5,678 bases of DNA from positions 1-5,678 of the forward strand of contig JAIVJE010000076.1 in assembly GCA_020200195.1 (NCBI GenBank). Direction: 5' to 3'. Both the position numbers and the translations under genes were made by a program. The notes under the pieces were generated by a model. That model saw nothing but the letters and a program-made list of their open reading frames with translations. It was not told where the DNA came from and did no database searches. Origin of the DNA: Acidobacteriota bacterium (lineage in GTDB: Bacteria; Acidobacteriota; Vicinamibacteria; Vicinamibacterales; 2-12-FULL-66-21). Below are positions 1 through 5,585 of the stretch, in pieces (positions within the stretch are counted from its first letter, which is position 1; each line of letters begins with the position of its first letter).

Positions 1-557
1 CCGTCATGCTGGGTCGCGGCGGCACGGTGGTTCGAGCGGTCGCGTTCTACACAGTGCTCACCGATCCCATCGTGAGCGTCACACTGTCCAGTTCACCGTC
101 CGCAATCCTTCGCCAGCGACGCAACGCCGGGCGCATCACGGCCAGCGGCGTGGAACTGGAGGCCGATGTTCGTATTCGCGGCCCGATCGTGCTGACGATG
201 TCGATGGCGGCGATTGATTCGCGGTTTACCGCCGGCGAGGGGCTCGACGGCTTACGCGTACCGCAGGTCCCACGGCTGCAGGCCGCCGGGGGCGTTCGCG
301 GTATCTGGCCGCGCGCCTCGTTCTCACTCGGTTGGCGGGCGTCCGGCTCTCAGTTCGACGACGACCGGAATCTGTTCGTCCTGGGGAAGGCGTCTGCGCT
401 GGACCTGAGAGTTGGCTGGCGGCCCGCGCGGCGAGTCGAATGGTTCGCCGCGGTGGAGAATGCGCTCGATGGTGAGCAGGATGTGGCCCGCACCCCCCTG
501 CGGTCCATCGGTCTGCCACGGACGGCGCGGATGGGCGTGCGTCTCAGCTCGCGCTGA
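1..557 (+). CDS. TonB-dependent outer-membrane receptor, C-terminal part (5' end outside window)
   Basis: The reading frame is already open at the window edge (first full codon at 3) and ends at TGA 555-557, so about 185 C-terminal residues of a larger protein are visible. The ATG at 6 is probably internal. TonB-dependent receptors are 22-strand beta-barrels that import scarce nutrients (siderophores, cobalamin, sugars) using TonB/ExbBD energy. What shows this: alternating hydrophobic/polar strands; an NAGR...GVELEA segment near residues 41-53 of the visible part, typical of late barrel strands; a QFDDDRN extracellular-loop motif; and a closing AAVENALD ... RTPLRSIGLPRTARMGVRL block typical of the last two strands. 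The substrate cannot be told because the plug and TonB box lie upstream. Oddity: the protein ends in Ser-Ser-Arg, not the aromatic residue usual at the end of outer-membrane barrels. Family assignment is fairly secure; it rests on recalled motifs, not a search. Confidence 0.82.
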   Translation, partial: VMLGRGGTVVRAVAFYTVLTDPIVSVTLSSSPSAILRQRRNAGRITASGVELEADVRIRGPIVLTMSMAAIDSRFTAGEGLDGLRVPQVPRLQAAGGVRGIWPRASFSLGWRASGSQFDDDRNLFVLGKASALDLRVGWRPARRVEWFAAVENALDGEQDVARTPLRSIGLPRTARMGVRLSSR

Positions 558-559
558 TG

Positions 560-1909
560 CTATTCACGCGGCGTCACGAACGGCACCCGTCGCCGGCGGC
601 GGCGCCGGCGGCGTCGCAGGGGCGCATAGTCCGCCGCGTACTCGGTTGGGGCTCCGGCGCCGACCGCGACCTGTGCCTGCAGTTCGCGCCAATGGGCCAC
701 CACGTCGGGCCGCTCGGCGTGAATGTCCAGCCAGATCAGGGCTTCTTCGAACACCGCGCGGTGCAGCAGGCCGCGTTGCGCGCGGATGGGAGCCTGAATA
801 TCGAGCAGGCGCGATTGCACCGACAGGATCTGCTGCAGCCGCTCCACGTCCCGCCGGGCGACCGGCAGCAATCCCAGCTCGACGCGCCGTTCGAGCGGGT
901 CGGCGGAAAACCTCTGGTGCCGGCTGGCGAGACCGAGCGGAAACAACAGAGTTCCCGCCAGGATCGCGTTCGTCAGCGACTCGGGCGTCGAGTCGAACCG
1001 GGCGCGGTACCGGTCCAGGGCCGCCATCGATCGCCAGTGGGGATCCGGTGCGGCGGCCAATTCCGGCGTGATCGCCTTCAGCAGGCCGGTCGAGCGAAGC
1101 TGACGGAACGCCTCTTCGGCATGGCCCGAGCGGAGGATCTTGTAGTACTCCTCGACCAGACGCGCCGGCGCACTGCGCGCAATCTCGTGTCGATGCGCGC
1201 TGATCGCGTCGAGGATGGGCTCATCGATTGTGAACTGCAGCCTGGCGGCGAGCACGACCGCCCGCAACATGCGCACGGGGTCCTCGAGGAACCGGACGTC
1301 GGGATCGCCGATGCACTTGATCAACCGCGCGTCGAGATCGTGCAAACCGCCGACGTAGTCGATGATCGAGAACGTCGCGATGTCGTAGAACAGGGCGTTG
1401 ACGGTAAAGTCGCGACGGAACGCATCCTCCTCGGGTGTGCCGTAGGTGTTGTCTCGCTGGATCAAATGATCGGTCGCGGTCTGCCGGCGCGGCGCCCGAT
1501 TGCCGCGATTATCGTCGTCGGGCGGCAGCGGGTCGGAGGGAGCGACCACGTCTGCTGGCCCGACATCGGCGGCTTCTGACTCCGGGGTCAACTCCGAAGC
1601 GGCCACCAGCCGCCGGAATGTCGCGACCTCGATCGCTTTGGAACCGAACTTGACGTGCGCCAGTCGGAATCGTCGACCGATAATCCAGCAGTTGCGGAAG
1701 AGCTTCTTGACCTGGTGCGGATGCGCGGAGGTGCCGATATCGAAATCCTTCGGCCGGCGCTCGAGCAGCAGGTCGCGCACGCTTCCGCCGACGAGATATG
1801 CGATGTAGTTGTGCTCGTTCAGCCTGTAAAGAACTTTGAGAGCGTCGGGATCGACGTCGCGGCGGGAAATCCTGTGCCCGGATCTCGGAACGATGGTCGG
1901 CTCCGCCAT
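560..1909 (-). CDS. pcnB: PcnB-type poly(A) polymerase / tRNA nucleotidyltransferase, class II
   Basis: 449 residues, close to E. coli PcnB (about 465). Poly(A) polymerase I adds 3' A-tails that promote RNA decay; relatives add or repair the tRNA CCA end. The N-terminal HRISRRDVDPDALKVLYRL block matches PcnB closely. It is followed by the nucleotide-binding LVGGSVRDLLL (residues 39-49) and the catalytic metal-binding pair D55/D57 in KDFDIGT. IIGRRFRLAHV (76-86) fits the [LIV][LIV]G[RK][RK]Fx[LIV]xHV signature described as separating poly(A) polymerases from CCA-adding enzymes. RRDFTVNAL (165-173) and EDPVRMLRAV (209-218) continue the core. The start is constrained: an in-frame TAA lies at 1919-1921, and only three sense codons separate it from the ATG. 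Oddities: an Ala/Pro/acid-rich insertion near 101-151, and ten consecutive Arg (432-441) before the C-terminus, an exaggerated form of the basic PcnB tail. Outside beta/gamma-proteobacteria the signature does not fully exclude an A- or CCA-adding role. Confidence 0.9.
   Translation of the reverse strand: MAEPTIVPRSGHRISRRDVDPDALKVLYRLNEHNYIAYLVGGSVRDLLLERRPKDFDIGTSAHPHQVKKLFRNCWIIGRRFRLAHVKFGSKAIEVATFRRLVAASELTPESEAADVGPADVVAPSDPLPPDDDNRGNRAPRRQTATDHLIQRDNTYGTPEEDAFRRDFTVNALFYDIATFSIIDYVGGLHDLDARLIKCIGDPDVRFLEDPVRMLRAVVLAARLQFTIDEPILDAISAHRHEIARSAPARLVEEYYKILRSGHAEEAFRQLRSTGLLKAITPELAAAPDPHWRSMAALDRYRARFDSTPESLTNAILAGTLLFPLGLASRHQRFSADPLERRVELGLLPVARRDVERLQQILSVQSRLLDIQAPIRAQRGLLHRAVFEEALIWLDIHAERPDVVAHWRELQAQVAVGAGAPTEYAADYAPLRRRRRRRRRRVPFVTPRE
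588..613. other. GC-only hairpin inside the 3' end of pcnB, just past the convergent junction
   Basis: Bases 588-597 pair with 604-613 around a 6-nt loop (598-603). All ten pairs are G-C except one G-T wobble at 590/611, and the core is GCCGGC facing GCCGGC. It starts 31 nt after the receptor stop codon, so on the plus strand it could end or protect the receptor transcript. No T-run follows it, so it is not a classical intrinsic terminator. The same bases encode the arginine run of PcnB, and arginine codons alone could produce the structure. The structure is seen; a terminator or 3'-end role is inference. Confidence 0.4.
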
Positions 1910-1917
1910 CGTCTCGG

Positions 1918-1923
1918 ATTATA
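1918..1923 (-). promoter_or_regulatory. Candidate -10 box (TATAAT) for pcnB, leaderless arrangement
   Basis: The minus strand reads TATAAT here, a perfect -10 consensus, separated by 8 nt from the pcnB ATG (1909). Transcription starting about 7 nt downstream would begin within 1-3 nt of the start codon, giving an essentially leaderless mRNA. No AGGAGG-like site precedes the ATG, only a GAG four bases away. No convincing -35 is seen at 16-18 bp spacing. Confidence 0.55.
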
Positions 1924-1953
1924 GATCATTCACCCGGACATTAGTATTAAGTT

Positions 1954-1966
1954 ATTGAAGCTCAAT
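1954..1966. repeat. Short interrupted palindrome at the centre of the divergent promoter region
   Basis: ATTGA-AGC-TCAAT forms a 5-bp inverted repeat with a 3-bp spacer, centred at 1960, close to the midpoint of the 96-bp region between the two divergent start codons. It lies upstream of both candidate -10 boxes, where a regulator could affect either gene. The arms are short and could arise by chance in AT-rich DNA, so an operator role is only a possibility. Confidence 0.25.
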
Positions 1967-1968
1967 CA

Positions 1969-1997
1969 TTTAGAGCGAGGCGCGGATGTGCTACCAT
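1969..1997 (+). promoter_or_regulatory. Candidate promoter of the TPR-like gene (-35 TTTAGA, extended -10 TGCTACCAT)
   Basis: TTTAGA at 1969-1974 (4 of 6 matches to TTGACA) is followed after 17 bp by TACCAT at 1992-1997, preceded by TGC as in an extended -10. The ATG at 2006 is 8 nt beyond the -10, so the transcript would begin about 2 nt before it, mirroring pcnB. Competing model: TAGTAT at 1942-1947 as -10, with the GAGG at 1977-1980 as Shine-Dalgarno for a GTG start at 1988 (7-nt spacing). Confidence 0.45.
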
Positions 1998-2005
1998 CCC
2001 CGTCC

Positions 2006-2803
2006 ATGCGTCTGCTGTTTGCGGGGGCGGCCCTTCTGCTGCTCTCCGCGTCAGTCGCGGCCGCCGACGCGCTTGGCGACGCTCGTCGCTTTTACAACCT
2101 CGGACAATTCGACACCGCGGAACGGGCAGCGATGGAGGCTGCGCGCAATCCGGCGCTGGCAAACGCCGCGAAGGTCGTTCTCGGCCGCATCCAGTTGGAG
2201 CGATCCCGCCGAACCCCCGACGACGGTGAGCTGAAGCGTGCGCGCGAGACGTTGCTGTCCGCGGATCCGCGATCGCTGGATGCGCGGGATCGGCTCGAAC
2301 TGACCGTGGGTCTCGCCGAGGCGTTGTATCTCGAAGATCGTTTCGGTGTGGCCGCTCAGCTCTTCGAGTCGGCACTGGCGCGCGCAACGGTGCTCGGCCC
2401 TGTCGCGCACGATCGGATCCTCGACTGGTGGGCGACGTCGATCGACCGCCAGGCCCATTCGCGTCCCGCGACGGAACGGGCGCCCTTGTATGCGCAGATT
2501 CTGGATCGGATGGGCAAGGAGATCGCTCAGGACCCTGGTGTGTCGGCGGCGAATTACTGGCTGGCCGCGGCTGCGCGCGCCTGCGGTGACCTGGAACGGG
2601 CGTGGAACGCCGCGATGGCGGGGTGGGTGCGCTCGTCGCTGACGCATGACCGGGGTGAAAGCGTCCGCGCGGATCTGGATCGGCTGGTCGTGCAGGGCAT
2701 CATTCCCGACCGTGCGGCCCGACTTCCCGTCAGGGACGACCGGCAGGCGGTGGCCGGCATGATCGGCGAGTGGGAGGCGTTCAAGACCGGCTGGAAGCGC
2801 TGA
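2006..2803 (+). CDS. Exported TPR-like alpha-helical protein of unknown function
   Basis: 265 residues from ATG 2006. This start places a clean Sec signal peptide at the N-terminus: a basic residue at 2, a hydrophobic core of residues 3-15 rich in Leu/Ala, then SVAAADA with plausible signal-peptidase cuts after A19 or A20. The mature part looks all-helical with TPR-like alternation: DARRFYNLGQFDTAERAAMEAA (about 25-46), LAEALYLEDRFGVAAQLFESALA (about 103-125), and YWLAAAARACGDLERAWNAAMAGW (about 184-207). Each resembles the small-residue and aromatic spacing of tetratricopeptide helices, which usually mediate protein-protein contacts. No catalytic motif or membrane segment beyond the signal peptide was seen, so a periplasmic scaffold role is inference. 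A GTG at 1988 in the same frame, with a GAGG 7 nt upstream, would add six residues before the signal peptide. The gene is divergent from pcnB and convergent with polA (3 nt between stops), so it stands alone in transcription. Confidence 0.75.
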   Translation: MRLLFAGAALLLLSASVAAADALGDARRFYNLGQFDTAERAAMEAARNPALANAAKVVLGRIQLERSRRTPDDGELKRARETLLSADPRSLDARDRLELTVGLAEALYLEDRFGVAAQLFESALARATVLGPVAHDRILDWWATSIDRQAHSRPATERAPLYAQILDRMGKEIAQDPGVSAANYWLAAAARACGDLERAWNAAMAGWVRSSLTHDRGESVRADLDRLVVQGIIPDRAARLPVRDDRQAVAGMIGEWEAFKTGWKR

Positions 2804-2806
2804 GGG

Positions 2807-5530
2807 TCAATTCTTTGCCTCTTTCCAGTTATCGCCGATGCCGACGTCGACGGTAAGCGGCACGTTCAACGCCACGGCCCGTTCCATGATGTCGCGCACG
2901 GCCGCAGCGGTCTCATCGGCCGCCTCGCGCGGTGCCTCGAACAGCAATTCGTCGTGCACCGTCAGGATCATGCGTGCGCGCCCACCGGCGATGGATCCGA
3001 GCGCCGCATGGACTTCGATCATGGCGCGCTTGAGAATGTCCGCCGCGGTGCCCTGAATGGGCAGATTCACCGCCACGCGCTCCGCCGCCGATCGGATCTG
3101 TCCGTTGCGGCTCGTCAGCTCCGGCACCAGCCGACGCCGCCCGAACATCGTCTTGACCACGCCATCGGTACGCGCGCGCTCGAGCAGACTGTCGATGAAC
3201 CGCCGCACGGCGGGAAACCCCGCGAAGTAAGCGTTGATGAAGTCCTGCGCGGCCTGCTGGGTGACACCAATGTCCTTGGCCAGGGTGAACGCGGTCTTTC
3301 CATAGAGCAACGCGTAGTTGATGATCTTGGCGCGCCGGCGCAGCTCGTGCGTGCTCAGCCCGCTGTCGGCGCCGAAGACCTTCAGCGCCGTACGGTCGTG
3401 AATGTCCTCGCCGCGACTGAAGGCTTCGACCAGCGCTTCGTCACCCGACAGGTGCGCCAGCACGCGAAGCTCGATTTGCGAATAGTCCGCCGAGATCAGG
3501 ACATGCCCGGGCTCGGCGATGAACGCGCGACGGATTTCGCGTCCGAGCTCTGTACGGATCGGAATGTTCTGAAGGTTGGGATCGCTGCTGCTGAGGCGTC
3601 CGGTCGCAGCGACCGCCTGATTGAAGCAGGTGTGCACGCGGCCGGTATCGGGATGCACGAGCTGCGGCAGCGCATCGATGTACGTGCCCTTCAATTTCTG
3701 CAGCGCGCGCCACTCGAGGATCAGCCGCGGCAACTCGTGCGCCAGCGCCAGCTCCTCGAGCACCTCCACCGCGGTCGACGCGGTCTTCGTCTTGACGTTG
3801 CGTTTCAGCGACGGGAGCTGCAGCTTCTCGAACAGGATCTCGGACAGCTGCTTGGGTGAGTTGATGTTGAACTCTTCCCCTGCCAGCTCGAAGATCTGCG
3901 CGCTGCGCGACGCGAGCTCCTGGTCGACGTGAGCGGACTGCGCGGCGAGTGCCCGGCCATCGATCCGGATCCCGGCCCGCTCGATCGCGACGAGCACCGG
4001 GATCAACGGCATCTCGAGCTCTTCGTACAGCTGTTCCAGCTGTTCGGCCTTCAGCAGGTCGCGGAGCGTGCGGGAGAGCTGCAGCGCCAGATCCGCGCGC
4101 TCGCCCGCGTAGTCGAGCGCCGCCGCGATCGGGATCTCCGTCAGCGCTACCGCCTTCGCGCCGCGTCCGCAGACGTCCTCCTCTCGCAGCGCCTTGTACC
4201 CCGCGTGTTCGATCGCGAGCTCCTCGAGCGGATGCGCCGACCGCGTCGCGTCGAGCAGGTAACTGGCGAGCATCGTGTCGGTCTCGTTTCCACGGAGCGT
4301 GACGCCGTGGCGCTCGAGCACGACCGCATCGAACTTCAAATCGTGTCCCACCTTGCGAATTGCGGCGTCTTCGAACAGCTCCTTGAGCACGGCAAGCGCC
4401 GCAGTGGTGTCGACCGCGATGCGATCGGCGTCGGCCGGCGGCGCGAACAGGTCGTCGTCTCCAGTTCGCTTGGCGAGCGGCACGTAGCGCGCGTGCCGCG
4501 ATCCCGTCGAGAATGCCAGGCCAGCGATCGCCGAGCGCATGGATGTCGGCGCGTCGGGCAATACCCGAACGCCGAACCGCCCGGCGGCGCGCAACTCAGC
4601 GGCCAGCGCACGGACCTCTTCGATCGTGCCGATCGCCGCGTAGTCCTTTCCCACGGTTTGCGCGGTGGGGGCGTACTCCATGATCAGCGAGCGGAAGCCG
4701 AGCCGCGTAAACAGCTCGAAACACCGGTCGCGCGACGGTCCCCGGTATCGCACGGCATCGCGGTTGAATTCCACGGGGACGTCCGTCCGGATGCGCGCGA
4801 GCTCACGGCTCTGCCGCGCGTCCTCGGCGTGCGCTTGCAGCCCTTCACGGTACCGTTTGTTCGACACCTCCGACGCGTGCGCCAGCAGCTCTTCGAGCGT
4901 GCCGTACGTGGCGATCAGATCGCGCGCGCCTTTCTCGCCGATCCCCGGAACACCCTTGATGTTGTCGATCGAGTCGCCCATCAGCGCCACGACGTCGACC
5001 ACCTGCGACGGAGCCACGCCGAACTTCTCCTTGACCGCCGCGGCGTCGAACCACGTCCCCTCATCTCGCGGGTTGTACACCTTGATCCCGCCGTCGACGA
5101 GCTGGAAGAAATCCTTGTCGCCGGTGACGATCGCGACCTCGAACCCTTCCGCGATCGCCTTGGTCGCGAGGGTGCCGATGACGTCGTCGGCCTCGAAGGT
5201 GCGCGACGTGAGAATCGGAACGCCGAGCGCCTCGCACGCCTCGTGCACCCACGGGATCTGCTCCGCCAGGTCGGGCGGCATCGGCGCGCGATTGGCTTTG
5301 TAGTCCGTCGCCATTTCGGATCTGAACGTAGGACCGGCGAGATCGAACGACGCGGCGATGTAAGCCGGGTGATGATCCTGGATCAGCTTCCGCAGCATCG
5401 TGACGAAGATGTAGACCGCGTGCGTGGTTTTGCCGCCGGGCCCCGACAACCCGCCGCCACGCATCGCGTGATACGCACGGTACATCTGTGAACTGCCGTC
5501 GATGAGAAAAACGCGCGCCGGTGTAGACAT
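2807..5530 (-). CDS. polA: DNA polymerase I (5' nuclease + inactive-looking 3'-5' exonuclease domain + family A polymerase)
   Basis: 907 residues, near the E. coli length of 928. Pol I removes RNA primers, fills gaps in Okazaki processing and works in excision repair. 5' nuclease (about 1-290): LIDGSS (D11), EADDVIG (D115, D116), VTGDKDFF (D138, D140), GDSIDNIKGVPGIGEKGA (D186, D189 and the DNA-binding helix-hairpin). Middle domain (about 295-490) resembles the proofreading exonuclease but is degenerate: the expected D-x-E reads VRVLPD (321-326), the third motif reads YAGERAD (474-480) with Arg at the catalytic Asp position, and only GHDLKFD (395-401) keeps its Asp. Polymerase (about 500-907): TGRLSSSDPNLQNIP (643-657); motif A DYSQIELR with D682 and steric-gate E687; O-helix RRRAKIINYALLYG (731-744) with K735 and Tyr739 where E. 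coli has Phe762; motif C VHDE (858-861). The ATG at 5530 puts D11 at the usual distance. No clear Shine-Dalgarno precedes it. Confidence 0.97.
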   Translation of the reverse strand: MSTPARVFLIDGSSQMYRAYHAMRGGGLSGPGGKTTHAVYIFVTMLRKLIQDHHPAYIAASFDLAGPTFRSEMATDYKANRAPMPPDLAEQIPWVHEACEALGVPILTSRTFEADDVIGTLATKAIAEGFEVAIVTGDKDFFQLVDGGIKVYNPRDEGTWFDAAAVKEKFGVAPSQVVDVVALMGDSIDNIKGVPGIGEKGARDLIATYGTLEELLAHASEVSNKRYREGLQAHAEDARQSRELARIRTDVPVEFNRDAVRYRGPSRDRCFELFTRLGFRSLIMEYAPTAQTVGKDYAAIGTIEEVRALAAELRAAGRFGVRVLPDAPTSMRSAIAGLAFSTGSRHARYVPLAKRTGDDDLFAPPADADRIAVDTTAALAVLKELFEDAAIRKVGHDLKFDAVVLERHGVTLRGNETDTMLASYLLDATRSAHPLEELAIEHAGYKALREEDVCGRGAKAVALTEIPIAAALDYAGERADLALQLSRTLRDLLKAEQLEQLYEELEMPLIPVLVAIERAGIRIDGRALAAQSAHVDQELASRSAQIFELAGEEFNINSPKQLSEILFEKLQLPSLKRNVKTKTASTAVEVLEELALAHELPRLILEWRALQKLKGTYIDALPQLVHPDTGRVHTCFNQAVAATGRLSSSDPNLQNIPIRTELGREIRRAFIAEPGHVLISADYSQIELRVLAHLSGDEALVEAFSRGEDIHDRTALKVFGADSGLSTHELRRRAKIINYALLYGKTAFTLAKDIGVTQQAAQDFINAYFAGFPAVRRFIDSLLERARTDGVVKTMFGRRRLVPELTSRNGQIRSAAERVAVNLPIQGTAADILKRAMIEVHAALGSIAGGRARMILTVHDELLFEAPREAADETAAAVRDIMERAVALNVPLTVDVGIGDNWKEAKN

Positions 5531-5545
5531 CGGAGTGGAAGTCAG

Positions 5546-5568
5546 GCGAGAAAATCCGCGAGAAAATC
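5546..5568. repeat. Tandem direct repeat, 2 x 11 bp (12-bp period), between polA and the lipoprotein gene
   Basis: GCGAGAAAATC occurs at 5546-5556 and again, perfectly, at 5558-5568 with one base between. On the polA strand it reads GATTTTCTCGC twice. The pair occupies much of the 55-bp divergent region: in the predicted polA leader, and at the -35 position of the plus-strand promoter. A 12-bp period puts the copies on nearly the same helix face, as for direct-repeat operators. Simple duplication is the alternative. Confidence 0.5.
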
Positions 5569-5574
5569 AGTATA
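5569..5574 (-). promoter_or_regulatory. Candidate -10 box (TATACT) for polA
   Basis: The minus strand reads TATACT (5 of 6 to TATAAT). Transcription would start near 5562, leaving a leader of about 30 nt that contains most of the direct repeat and no AGGAGG-like site. No good -35 is seen at 17 bp. It shares bases 5573-5574 with the plus-strand candidate -10. Confidence 0.4.
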
Positions 5575-5578
5575 TCAT
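5573..5578 (+). promoter_or_regulatory. Candidate -10 box (TATCAT) for the lipoprotein gene, leaderless arrangement
   Basis: TATCAT (5 of 6 to TATAAT) ends 7 nt before the ATG at 5586, so transcription would begin at or next to the start codon. No Shine-Dalgarno is present: the bases between are ATTC-like and CGATCG-like, not purine-rich. The -35 position falls in the direct repeat and has no TTGACA-like match. Confidence 0.45.
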
Positions 5579-5585
5579 TCGATCG

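Noticed and set aside
370..376. Residues 370-376 of PolA (RIAVDTT) as a possible displaced exonuclease motif I
   Set aside because: Only about 27 residues separate it from motif II, against about 67 in E. coli, and the second acid is Thr, so it does not restore the D-x-E pair. The coordinates here are protein residues; the bases are 4401-4423 on the minus strand.
412..1071. 219-codon plus-strand frame bridging the receptor and pcnB
   Set aside because: It overlaps two confidently identified genes in another frame, is rich in Arg/Pro/Gly, and has no motif.
557..1579. 340-codon plus-strand frame whose ATG overlaps the receptor stop (TGATG), resembling translational coupling
   Set aside because: It lies entirely antisense to pcnB, whose motifs are unmistakable. 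The predicted protein has no recognisable domain and shows the Arg/Gln-rich composition expected from the complement of a GC-rich gene.
1955..2005. Upstream TTG start for the TPR-like gene
   Set aside because: It would put 17 residues, including charged ones, before a clear signal peptide; the TTG has no Shine-Dalgarno and lies in the AT-rich promoter region. ATG 2006 is better, with GTG 1988 as the only serious alternative.
4665..5303. 212-codon Ser-rich plus-strand frame
   Set aside because: It is antisense to polA and overlaps another antisense frame; the Ser/Arg composition is a by-product of polA codon choice.
3929..5491. 520-codon plus-strand open frame
   Set aside because: It is fully antisense to the conserved 5' nuclease and middle domains of polA. 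Long antisense frames are common in high-GC genes, and its product is an Arg/Asp/His-rich sequence without domains or a signal peptide.
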